Origin: Candidatus Saccharimonadota bacterium
Lineage (GTDB): Bacteria; Patescibacteriota; Saccharimonadia; Saccharimonadales; Saccharimonadaceae
Assembly: GCA_028289015.1 (NCBI GenBank)
Contig: JAQGHC010000030.1
Location: 1 to 35,817 of the forward strand
Reading direction: 5' to 3'
DNA: 35,817 nt
The position numbers were made by a program, and so were the translations under genes. The notes beneath the pieces are model-generated. The model saw only the letters and a program-made list of their open reading frames with translations, was not told the origin of the DNA and did no database searches. This document shows positions 23,425 to 30,304 of the stretch, piece after piece (position 1 is the stretch's first letter; each line of letters begins with the position of its first letter).

Positions 23425-23880
23425 ATGAGCTTACAAAATATAAACAAAGAACGCGGCTTTACAATCGTTGAACTTTTGATCGTTATTGTGGTCATTGGTA
23501 TCTTGGCGGCGATTACAATCGTTGCTTACAACGGCGTACAGAACCGTGCACGTACAACAACCAACCAGGCAAACGCTGGTGAACTACGCGACAAGGCAGA
23601 AGTATACTCAGCCGACACAGGTAACGGCGTCTTCGGTACAGCTGCAACGCTAGAAGGCCTTGCTGCAACTGATACTGCTGCACTATCGCCAAAGCTTAAG
23701 GGCTTACTTAACGAAGTGGCGCCTACGACTCTTCCAGCTAGCGGGACTCCAACGGTGATTTCATACCACATTTGTGGCACAACTGGTGCAAAAATTGGCT
23801 ACTGGGATCACGTTGCAGCCGGAGTACGCTACCTTGCAGCTGGTACGGCGCCTACTGATCCTCTAACTTCTACTTGCTAA
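23425..23880 (+). CDS. Type IV major pilin, copy 2
   Basis: A 151-aa paralogue of the previous gene with leader ending KERG and the same FTIVELLIVIVVIGILAA helix and AYNGVQNRARTTTNQANA continuation. The globular domain keeps the layout (AEVYSADTGNGVF, ASGTPTVISYHICG, GYWDHVAAGVRYLAAG) and ends in Cys, so the disulfide with the earlier Cys is conserved. The tandem pair may give two fibre types or allow antigenic change by recombination. The start is fixed by the G5 tract 5 nt upstream and the conserved leader. Confidence 0.93.
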   Translation: MSLQNINKERGFTIVELLIVIVVIGILAAITIVAYNGVQNRARTTTNQANAGELRDKAEVYSADTGNGVFGTAATLEGLAATDTAALSPKLKGLLNEVAPTTLPASGTPTVISYHICGTTGAKIGYWDHVAAGVRYLAAGTAPTDPLTSTC

Positions 23881-23904
23881 TATAGCAGCTGCAAATAGTT
23901 GATA

Positions 23905-23940
23905 TTAAATAACCTTCGTAGCGATACGGAGGTTATTTAA
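23905..23940. terminator. Hairpin between pilin copy 2 and glyA
   Basis: TTAAATAACCTTCGTA and TACGGAGGTTATTTAA form a 16-bp stem with one G-U pair and a GCGA tetraloop. It serves the pilin gene and, in reverse, the convergent glyA. Confidence 0.75.
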
Positions 23941-23965
23941 TGGCGATAAATGTAAATCGTTTTTG

Positions 23966-25243
23966 CTACTGGTCACTTGGCAAAGGAAACTCTTGAACAA
24001 ACAGTTTTACCTCTTCACGCAGCCGAGACAAAGCAGTTTCGTCAGTGCGCACGTCAACAGCCCGCTTCATCCAATCAGCGATCAGTGGCATATGCTCTTC
24101 TCGCAACCCTCTTGTCGTGATGGCCGGCGTCCCTAGGCGGATACCGCTAGGCGTAAACCGCGGCAATAGATCATCAGGTGTACTGTTCGCGTTTAACGTC
24201 AGGCCAATTTTATCCAATGCGATTTCAACCTCCTTGCCATTAATGCCAAAGCTGCGATAAACATCAGCTAGAATCAAGTGATTACTTGTACCCCCAGTAA
24301 TTAAGTGGAACCCTTTTTCTTGCATAGCAGCTGCTAAAGCAGTCGCATTTTTAACAATTTGAGCCGCGTATTCCTTAAATTCTGGTCGAAGTGCTTCCTC
24401 GAAAGCGACAGCCTTAGCTGCAATCACGTGCATGTGCGGCCCACCTTGCATGCCAGGAAAAACCGCTCGGTCGATTAGTGTCGGTATATTTGCTAACGTC
24501 TTTTCAGGAGCCTTCAATGGATTGCCTACGACACCGCGAGACAGTATCGTGCCGCCGCGAGGCCCACGAAGCGTTTTATGCGTCGTGGTCGTAATGACAT
24601 GAAAACCATAATCCAAAGGATTTTTTGCAACGCCACCGGCGATCAGCCCAGCAATATGCGCCATGTCAGCCATCAATAATGCACCAACTTCGTTACCGAT
24701 TGCAGCAAACCTCTCGTAGTCCAGTTCGCGAGGATACGCGCTAAACCCGGCTAAGATAATTTTTGGCTTGTGTTCTAATGCTAGCGTGCGAAGCTCGTCA
24801 TAATCAATTTCACCCGTTTCGATATCTTTCATTTTATAGCGAACAAAATTGTACAGCTGCGCACTACGCGTTACAGCCGCACCGTGCGTCAAATGCCCAC
24901 CGTGCGACAGATCCATCGCTAAAACAGTGTCACCAGGCTCTAGCCATGCGCTGTACACCGCTTCGTTTGCCGGTGCGCCTGAATGCGACTGCACGTTCGC
25001 GTGATCTGCACCAAACAATAGCTTAGCGCGGTCAATAGCCAATTGCTCAATTTGATCGGTAAATTCTTGGCCACCGTAATAGCGTCTGCCTGGGTATCCT
25101 TCGGAATATTTATTAGTTAGCACGCTGCCTAGCGCATTTAGTACGTCACGCGATACGTAATTTTCACTTGGAATCAACTCTAAGCCATCGCGTTGTCGCT
25201 GTTGCTCGCCTGCAATTAAATCTTGGATTTGGGTATCTATCAT
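23966..25243 (-). CDS. glyA: Serine hydroxymethyltransferase GlyA
   Basis: This PLP enzyme converts serine and THF to glycine and 5,10-methylene-THF, feeding FolD. The 425-aa length is typical. Motifs are LIPSENYVSRDVL and TNKYSEGYPGRRYYGG near the N-terminus, VQSHSGAPANEAVY, MDLSHGGHLTHG, MADMAHIAGLIA, the PLP-lysine motif TTTTHKTLRGPRGG, and near the C-terminus LGTPAITTRGL. The usual SGSQAN is replaced by SHSGAPAN, as is often seen. AGGAGAA stands 8 nt before the ATG. Its promoter faces the murA promoter and shares the inverted repeat at 25265-25303, so the two may be co-regulated. Confidence 0.96.
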   Translation of the reverse strand: MIDTQIQDLIAGEQQRQRDGLELIPSENYVSRDVLNALGSVLTNKYSEGYPGRRYYGGQEFTDQIEQLAIDRAKLLFGADHANVQSHSGAPANEAVYSAWLEPGDTVLAMDLSHGGHLTHGAAVTRSAQLYNFVRYKMKDIETGEIDYDELRTLALEHKPKIILAGFSAYPRELDYERFAAIGNEVGALLMADMAHIAGLIAGGVAKNPLDYGFHVITTTTHKTLRGPRGGTILSRGVVGNPLKAPEKTLANIPTLIDRAVFPGMQGGPHMHVIAAKAVAFEEALRPEFKEYAAQIVKNATALAAAMQEKGFHLITGGTSNHLILADVYRSFGINGKEVEIALDKIGLTLNANSTPDDLLPRFTPSGIRLGTPAITTRGLREEHMPLIADWMKRAVDVRTDETALSRLREEVKLFVQEFPLPSDQ

Positions 25244-25264
25244 GCGGATTCTCCTATTACTACA

Positions 25265-25303
25265 AGTATATCACTACTCATGATATATCGTATGTGATAT
25301 ACT
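25265..25303. promoter_or_regulatory. Divergent glyA / HTH-murA control region with TGATATAY repeats
   Basis: AGTATATCAC (25265-25274) and GTGATATACT (25294-25303) are perfect inverted copies 19 bp apart; a third copy, ATGATATATC, lies between (25280-25289). Each outer copy also reads as an extended -10 (TG-A-TATACT), one for glyA on the minus strand and one for murA on the plus strand, 7 nt before the murA ATG. The repeats could be operator half-sites for the HTH domain of the MurA fusion, or only two facing promoters. Confidence 0.6.
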
Positions 25304-25310
25304 AGCACCT

Positions 25311-26840
25311 ATGAGCAATGATGATTATAAAGTAAAAATTGGTTCATTAATTCAAGAAGCGCGCATTGGCCGAGGGCTGACTCAAACCGAACTCGCGAAG
25401 GAACTTAACACTAGCCAAAGTGCTGTCAATCGCATCGAAAAAGGCGGTCAGAATATCAGCCTAGAAATGATTGCGCGCATTAGCGACGTCCTTAACAGCA
25501 ATATTGTCACTCTTAATCAATCTGGAAAAATTAACTTTCGCATTAATGGCGGTAAAAAGCTATCTGGCAGTATCGAAGTAAAGACTAGCAAAAATGCAGC
25601 CGTTGGGCTACTTTGCGCGGCATTGCTTAACAAAGGCAAAACCACCCTTCGTCGCGTAGCTCGAATCGAAGAGGTTAATCGTATTATTGAGGTCCTACAG
25701 AGCATTGGCGTCAAAACCCGCTGGATTAACGACACGAATGACCTTGAAATCACTCCACCAAAACGACTTGAACTTGATAAAATGGATGAAAACGCAGCCA
25801 AGCGGACTCGTACGGTCATTATGTTTTTAGGCCCGCTACTCCATCAGTACGATGATTTCAAACTACCGTTCGCTGGCGGATGCAACCTTGGAACGCGTAC
25901 GGTTGAACCGCACATGTCAGGTCTTGCCCCATTTGGTCTGCATGTTGTCGCAAAAAGTGACTACTACCACGCGACGGTCAGTAAACAATCTGTTAAACGA
26001 ACGATCTTACTTACCGAACGAGGTGATACAGTAACGGAAAATGTTATCATGGCCGCCGCACTTTATGACGGCGTCACAATGATTCGCAACGCTAGCCCCA
26101 ATTATATGGTTCAGGACGTCTGTTTTTACTTGCAGAAACTAGGAGTGAAGATCGAAGGCATTGGCACGACCATACTAACAATTCATGGCAAAAAAACAAT
26201 TAATCAAGATGTCGAATATTTCCCAAGTGAAGATCCCATTGAGGCAATGAGCCTAATTGCAGCCGGTGTCGTTACTGATTCAGAAATCACCATTTCTCGT
26301 GCGCCAATCGAATTCATCGAACTCGAACTTGCCATCCTCGAGGAAATGGGGCTTAAATACGAACTTGGCAAAGAATATATCGCCCGCAATAAAGCGACGA
26401 GACTTGTTGACGTTCATTTAAAGCATTCTAAGCTTGTTGCACCGAAAGATAAACTACACAGTATGCCCTTCCCTGGTGTAAATATGGACAACTTGCCGTT
26501 CCTTGGCCTGGTTGCGACAGTCGCCAAAGGCCGCACACTTGTTCACGACTGGTCGTACGAGAACCGGGCAATTTACTTCACCGAGCTTAGTAAACTGAAC
26601 GCTCAAATCGAACTTGTTGACCCGCATCGCGTTTATATTACCGGACCAACAAAATGGAAGCCTGCCGATGTTGTTGCCCCACCAGCACTACGCCCATCGG
26701 TTGTCATTCTACTTGCGATGCTTGCGACACCTGGAACGTCAGTGCTACGCGATGTGTATTCTATTAACCGTGGATATGAAGATTTTGCTAACCGCCTTAA
26801 TACCCTTGGTGCCGATATCGAAACGCTTCAAGACTTTTAG
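25311..26840 (+). CDS. murA: HTH (Xre-type) - MurA fusion: UDP-GlcNAc 1-carboxyvinyltransferase
   Basis: A 509-aa protein, about 80-90 longer than usual MurA. Residues 8-64 are an Xre/HTH_3 domain (IGSLIQEARIGRGLTQTELA, NTSQSAVNRIEKG), the class of lambda-repressor-like DNA binders. Residues 73-509 are MurA, the first committed peptidoglycan enzyme (PEP + UDP-GlcNAc). Conserved parts are KTSKNAAVGL (K94/N95, like K22/N23 of E. coli), the PEP-binding cysteine C191 in FAGGCNLGTRTVEPH, and DNLPFLGLVATVAKG. The catalytic Cys is present, so it should be active and fosfomycin-targetable. The join is in frame with no stop. A leaderless start 7 nt after an extended -10 overlaps possible operator repeats, which suggests autoregulation. 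Confidence 0.93.
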   Translation: MSNDDYKVKIGSLIQEARIGRGLTQTELAKELNTSQSAVNRIEKGGQNISLEMIARISDVLNSNIVTLNQSGKINFRINGGKKLSGSIEVKTSKNAAVGLLCAALLNKGKTTLRRVARIEEVNRIIEVLQSIGVKTRWINDTNDLEITPPKRLELDKMDENAAKRTRTVIMFLGPLLHQYDDFKLPFAGGCNLGTRTVEPHMSGLAPFGLHVVAKSDYYHATVSKQSVKRTILLTERGDTVTENVIMAAALYDGVTMIRNASPNYMVQDVCFYLQKLGVKIEGIGTTILTIHGKKTINQDVEYFPSEDPIEAMSLIAAGVVTDSEITISRAPIEFIELELAILEEMGLKYELGKEYIARNKATRLVDVHLKHSKLVAPKDKLHSMPFPGVNMDNLPFLGLVATVAKGRTLVHDWSYENRAIYFTELSKLNAQIELVDPHRVYITGPTKWKPADVVAPPALRPSVVILLAMLATPGTSVLRDVYSINRGYEDFANRLNTLGADIETLQDF

Positions 26841-26884
26841 TACTTAATTGTCCCTTTCAAATCTAGCCTTCACCCCGATAAATG

Positions 26885-26893
26885 TGCTACAAT
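26885..26893 (+). promoter_or_regulatory. Extended -10 of tRNA-His
   Basis: TG-C-TACAAT, 11 nt before the tRNA. Confidence 0.6.
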
Positions 26894-26904
26894 AGCTAAA
26901 GTTT

Positions 26905-26982
26905 GGCGAATGTAGCTCAGTTGGTTAGAGCGCCGGGTTGTGGTTCCGGAGGTAGAGGGTTCAATCCCCTTCATTCGCCCCA
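26905..26982 (+). tRNA. tRNA-His (GTG)
   Basis: Acceptor GCGAATG/CATTCGC with the extra G-1 (26905) opposite C73, as tRNA-His requires. The D stem is GCTC/GAGC and the anticodon stem CCGGG/TCCGG (one G-U type pair) carries loop TTGTGGT (anticodon GTG). T-loop TTCAATC; CCA is encoded. The terminator stem begins on its last base. Confidence 0.95.
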
Positions 26983-27021
26983 AATAAAATACCAGTTCCT
27001 CGTCGAACTGGTATTTTATTT
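26982..27021. terminator. Bidirectional terminator shared by tRNA-His and the convergent gene
   Basis: A perfect 17-bp stem (26982-26998 with 27005-27021), 6-nt loop, A/T-rich base. The minus-strand gene at 27016 has its stop codon inside this stem. Confidence 0.8.
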
Positions 27022-27399
27022 ATAGGGGTTGTAGCCACGCACTGACGGTTCAATGAAGTTTGGCCGATTCGCGGGCTTAACAACGTCTGATATTAATCCG
27101 CCTACTGATCGTCGACTAAACCGATCTTCCACATCTGGTCGCTGCGTTGAGTTTACCTCAGGACGAATTGGCAATGCTTCCAAATTTGCTCGCTGATAAT
27201 GTAAATTGCGGTGGTGGCCGTTCGCCAGCATTGAATCATGATACCGACCTACGGATTGCCTATTGCGCTCTATATGTAGTCGCTGATTAAAAGACTGAGG
27301 ACTGAATACGTTCATCTGACTTTTTTTTGCCGCTTCAGCATAACCACTTGAATGAAGTGAAATATCGTTAGTGCCATCAGTGCGCTTATCGCTATCCAT
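27016..27399 (-). CDS. Small hydrophilic protein of unknown function
   Basis: A 127-aa protein rich in R, N, S and H with no membrane segment and little predicted order. I do not recognise a family. The segment MNVFSPQSFNQRLHIERNRQ and the C-terminal NRPNFIEPSVRGYNPYK look like short conserved interaction motifs in a disordered chain. The composition is compatible with nucleic-acid or protein binding, but that is guesswork. There is no strong Shine-Dalgarno; a TATACT -10 lies about 36 nt before the ATG on the minus strand. The coding strand ends inside the terminator shared with tRNA-His. Confidence 0.65.
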   Translation of the reverse strand: MDSDKRTDGTNDISLHSSGYAEAAKKSQMNVFSPQSFNQRLHIERNRQSVGRYHDSMLANGHHRNLHYQRANLEALPIRPEVNSTQRPDVEDRFSRRSVGGLISDVVKPANRPNFIEPSVRGYNPYK

Positions 27400-27461
27400 A
27401 TGAATATGTCCATCTTTTTTACATAGTATAATTCTTACGCTTTCTATTATACGCTAAAATC

Positions 27462-27470
27462 TGTTATAAT
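27462..27470 (+). promoter_or_regulatory. Extended -10 of tRNA-Gly
   Basis: TG-T-TATAAT, 10 nt before the tRNA. Confidence 0.65.
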
Positions 27471-27480
27471 TTTATAGCAC

Positions 27481-27555
27481 GCGGGCGTCGTATAATGGCT
27501 AATATGCCTGCCTTCCAAGCAAGCGATGAGAGTTCGATTCTCTCCGCCCGCACCA
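27481..27555 (+). tRNA. tRNA-Gly (TCC)
   Basis: Acceptor GCGGGCG/CGCCCGC, D stem GTAT/ATAT (one G-U pair), anticodon loop CTTCCAA (anticodon TCC, reads GGA), T stem GAGAG/CTCTC with TTCGATT, discriminator A, encoded CCA. The anticodon stem CCTGC/GCAAG has one C-A mismatch (27-43 region, second pair). Confidence 0.92.
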
Positions 27556-27569
27556 GATAGAGCCATTGG

Positions 27570-27600
27570 AGACGTCAGAGATTTCTGGCGTCTTTCTGTT
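27570..27600 (+). terminator. Terminator of tRNA-Gly
   Basis: AGACGTCAGA / TCTGGCGTCT, a 10-bp stem with one G-U pair and a GATT loop, followed by TTCTGTT. Confidence 0.7.
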
Positions 27601-27605
27601 ATTAT
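27597..27605 (+). promoter_or_regulatory. Extended -10 of the 27612 gene
   Basis: TG-T-TATTAT, exactly 6 nt before the ATG at 27612, so the transcript should start on the A of the start codon. Confidence 0.55.
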
Positions 27606-27611
27606 TAGAGC

Positions 27612-28063
27612 ATGTACATTAAGTCTTACCACCGGTTTTTCACAAATTGGAATCATTATTTCACATTCCTATGGATTATCGCTATTGCGTTTACGGCAAT
27701 TATTATTGCTGGGTATGCAGAACTGTCTCGTATTACAGAAGAGAGTCCAGCAAGCGGACTGCATTCGTAGGGGTAATCACCTACGTAGCGATACTATTGT
27801 TGTTTATTAGATTCATTGCAATAAATTACTTTGTACGGAAAAAGATTGCCAGCAATATCAAAATATCAAATCGTTTTCTGATTACATCTTGGGTAGTTAT
27901 AGCAATATCAGCTATTGGATTATTAGGGGTTATCTCTTCAAACCAAATGAATCAATCCTACTACGAGAAAAATGTTGCGCCAAAACGTGAGCAGTGTTAT
28001 CAAGAATACTTAGCAGGCAATCGCACGACGCCTTACAAAAACTGCGTAAATCCAGAGGAATAG
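27612..28063 (+). pseudogene. Small membrane protein, apparently frameshifted
   Basis: The promoter points to ATG 27612, which opens a 52-codon frame with one membrane helix (FLWIIAIAFTAIIIAGYA) ending in TAG at 27768-27770. The next frame stays open from 27647 to a TAG at 28061-28063. Its part after 27770 encodes two more helices (GVITYVAILLLFIRFIAINY; FLITSWVVIAISAIGLLGVI) and a polar tail with two Cys (REQCYQEYLAGN, YKNCVNPEE) but has no good start of its own. One three-helix protein broken by a frameshift near 27770, where a GGGG run occurs, explains both. Two genes, or programmed frameshifting, are alternatives. No family is recognised. Confidence 0.5.
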
Positions 28064-28177
28064 CTCAACATGGCCGTGTAAGAACTCCGGTACAGAAACG
28101 TCGAATGATGATGGTTCTTATTCTATTACCCCACTCGCTTATTGTACAAAATAAAGATGACAGCAGAATGATAAAAC

Positions 28178-29182
28178 TTATTTCAAAGCAAGAATGATCG
28201 CGAAAGTAGTAAGGTTCTTGTCAGAAACAACTTCAATTTTTCCACCGTGAAGGTCAACTGCCCGTTTAGCTATAGCAAGCCCTAGGCCATAGCCTTGAGC
28301 CGAATGACTTGGCTCGGTTTGATAAAATCGTTCAAATAAATTTTTAATCTTTTCTTTAGGTATTTGAGGGCCCCTATTCTTGATACTAAGCCTTAATTCG
28401 CCTGGTCGCTCCTCGACTTCAATTAATATTATTGATTGCTTGGATGAGAACTTTATAGCGTTGTCGAGTAAGTTACCGACGGCTGCCGTAAGTAGTTCGT
28501 AGTGACCGCTGATTTGTTTGTTACTGAGATGCTGGGAGAGCTTAATATGAATACCCCTTTCTTTGGCCTTAGGTTCATAAAGCTCCACTACTTCGTTGAG
28601 GAGTTTGGTAATATTAATTTTCTTGATATTTTGAAGTTTTGACTCACTACTTATCCGGCTCAGGTAGAGTAACTCATGAACCAAATTTGTCATACGAGAA
28701 ACCTCACGTGATGTATGTGCAATTGTTTGTTGGTACTCTTCTTTCGTTTTACCTGGCTTTCCTCCCAGTTCTAGCTCCCCTGATATAACTGCGAGTGGCG
28801 TACGAAGTTCATGAGAAGCATTGGCAATAAAAGCGCGCTGTTCTTCTTGGCTTTTTACAAGCGGACGTAGTGAACGTTTAGATAATTGATAGGCGAGTAA
28901 CGGGATAAGCACAAAGCCTATAAAATTCACTACGACGATGATATTACGCAATTGATCGAGCGCAACGTCAGCAGCAACAGTAGCGGCGTGGTCGGATAAT
29001 TCTTTGTTTGAACCGCCACCATCTGATCCTTCAACGAGCTCGTTGATATGATTAAGATAGCCTTCACCGAATGAATTATTAGTCCATAAATAAATTCCTG
29101 CGCTAAAACTCCATATGAACACAAAGAAAACAATTGAATAGATAATAGTTAGCCTAAGGGTCGTTTTAGTAACCTGATTCAT
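28178..29182 (-). CDS. Sensor histidine kinase
   Basis: A 334-aa EnvZ/PhoR-type kinase. Helix 1 (11-32) and helix 2 (81-100) enclose a short extracytoplasmic loop of about 48 residues, rich in G, S and D (EGSDGGGSNKELSDH), too small for a standard PAS or Cache sensor. The HisKA domain has the phospho-acceptor H124 in FIANASHELRTPLA. The ATPase domain has the N box (GNLLDNAIKFS), the G1 region (KNRGPQIPKE, with NRG for the usual DxG), the F box (LFERFYQ) and G2 (GYGLGLAIAKRAVDLHGG). The start overlaps the regulator stop (ATGA), so regulator and kinase form an operon with the regulator first. Confidence 0.93.
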   Translation of the reverse strand: MNQVTKTTLRLTIIYSIVFFVFIWSFSAGIYLWTNNSFGEGYLNHINELVEGSDGGGSNKELSDHAATVAADVALDQLRNIIVVVNFIGFVLIPLLAYQLSKRSLRPLVKSQEEQRAFIANASHELRTPLAVISGELELGGKPGKTKEEYQQTIAHTSREVSRMTNLVHELLYLSRISSESKLQNIKKINITKLLNEVVELYEPKAKERGIHIKLSQHLSNKQISGHYELLTAAVGNLLDNAIKFSSKQSIILIEVEERPGELRLSIKNRGPQIPKEKIKNLFERFYQTEPSHSAQGYGLGLAIAKRAVDLHGGKIEVVSDKNLTTFAIILALK

Positions 29183-29850
29183 GATTGTAATTTATACCCT
29201 AAGTTGCGTATGGTTTGAATTTGATTGCCGTCACCGCCGGCATCACTAATTTTATGACGAAGGTACCGTACATATGTTTCAACTACATTTGAAAAACCTT
29301 CATAATTCATATCCCACACATGTTCAAGCAGATTATTTTTTGAGAGTACTTCGCCCGGATGACTCATGAAGTACTGAAGCAGTGTATATTCTTTGGCGGT
29401 GAGTACTATTGGACTGGAACCGTAAAACACTTCTTTTGTGACTGTATTAAGTCGTAGCAGCTTTGCCTCAAGAATAACATGATTTGCTTTAACACCCCTG
29501 CGCAGAAGCGCCCTTACTCGAGCAGACAGCTCGCCAAACGAGAACGGCTTTACGAGATAGTCATCAGCCCCGGTGTCGAGCCCCTTGATGCGATCGTCAA
29601 TTCCATCAAGTGCTGTCACCATTATCACAGGTATATCTCTATTTGTTTCTCGAATCATTCGACAGACTTCAATACCATCAACCTCTGGGAGCATGACATC
29701 AAGCACGACGAGGTCATATGTATTAATCTCAAAATTATCAATTGCCGATTGACCGTCATGGACCACATCCACCATGTAGCCATCTTCAGTTAGGGCTCGT
29801 TTTGTGAGTGATGCAAGGTGTGTATGATCTTCCGCAAGGAGTATTTGCAT
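29179..29850 (-). CDS. OmpR/PhoB-family response regulator
   Basis: A 223-aa two-domain regulator. The receiver has acidic E7/D8, phospho-acceptor D51 in LVVLDVMLPEVDG, T in PVIMVTALD and K in DDYLVKPFSFGEL. The C-terminal winged helix (about 125-222) shows LTAKEYTLLQYFMSHPGEVL, the recognition region GFSNVVETYVRYLRHKI and the wing IRNLGYKL. It should be phosphorylated by the overlapping kinase. A TACAAT -10 on the minus strand lies 6 nt before the ATG, so the mRNA is probably leaderless. The divergent promoter region to the peptide gene at 29978 holds a palindrome, a natural place for autoregulation. Confidence 0.95.
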   Translation of the reverse strand: MQILLAEDHTHLASLTKRALTEDGYMVDVVHDGQSAIDNFEINTYDLVVLDVMLPEVDGIEVCRMIRETNRDIPVIMVTALDGIDDRIKGLDTGADDYLVKPFSFGELSARVRALLRRGVKANHVILEAKLLRLNTVTKEVFYGSSPIVLTAKEYTLLQYFMSHPGEVLSKNNLLEHVWDMNYEGFSNVVETYVRYLRHKISDAGGDGNQIQTIRNLGYKLQS

Positions 29851-29856
29851 ATACTA

Positions 29857-29862
29857 ATTGTA
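29857..29862 (-). promoter_or_regulatory. -10 box of the two-component operon
   Basis: TACAAT on the minus strand, 6 nt before the regulator ATG; leaderless geometry. Confidence 0.55.
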
Positions 29863-29882
29863 GCGCACCCCCAATGATAGCT

Positions 29883-29909
29883 AGATGAGAATGATTGTTA
29901 TTTTCATCT
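29883..29909. promoter_or_regulatory. Operator-like palindrome between regulator and peptide genes
   Basis: AGATGAGAAT and ATTTTCATCT are inverted repeats with one mismatch and a 7-bp centre. The inner 19 bp (29887-29905) match the classic Fur box at 14 of 19 positions by eye. It lies about 30 bp from the two-component operon start, where a repressor or the regulator itself could control both directions. Confidence 0.5.
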
Positions 29910-29977
29910 CATGCTACTCTCACGCGCAGTTTCTTATAATTAAGTTGTAAACATTTAACGATAGGAGAACTCTCGCT

Positions 29978-30184
29978 ATGAAAAAGAAAGTATTAGGACT
30001 GCTCATCATTCCTTTGGCTATTGGCGCTATTGGCCTCACGGCCGTAAGTGGGGTTAGCACTCACGCAGAGTCTGCGAAAGCAGCAAAGGCACAGGTTGTT
30101 GACGCACCAGAACCTGGTGATACGCCGGACGCGAACGAAGTAGAGGACAATAACACTACGGCGGATGTTGAAACAAACGACTAG
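29978..30184 (+). CDS. Small exported acidic peptide
   Basis: A 68-aa protein with a clear signal peptide: MKKK, then LGLLIIPLAIGAIGLTAVSG, and a likely cleavage after STHA (about residue 31). The mature part is about 37 residues, first Lys/Ala-rich (ESAKAAKAQVV) and then strongly acidic (DAPEPGDTPDANEVEDNN). It has no Cys. I do not recognise a family; an acidic exported peptide could bind cations or be sensed by the kinase opposite, but this is speculation. AGGAGA stands 8 nt before the ATG, and TATAAT occurs near 29935-29940. Its place opposite the two-component genes suggests it is a target. Confidence 0.75.
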   Translation: MKKKVLGLLIIPLAIGAIGLTAVSGVSTHAESAKAAKAQVVDAPEPGDTPDANEVEDNNTTADVETND

Positions 30185-30203
30185 TTTTAGTTCGAAGAAT
30201 ATG

Positions 30204-30238
30204 GGAGTCTCAGCTATAATCCTGTGGGCTCCTTTTTC
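30204..30238 (+). terminator. Candidate terminator after the peptide gene
   Basis: GGAG / CTCC stem with an inner CAG/CTG pairing, then TTTTTCTC. The stem is interrupted, so termination may be partial and allow read-through to the membrane-protein genes. Confidence 0.5.
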
Positions 30239-30304
30239 TCATGTTGTTCTCATGTATTATTTGTCACAATGATAGCAGTAAATATAGAAAAGGGTGACTT
30301 GACT

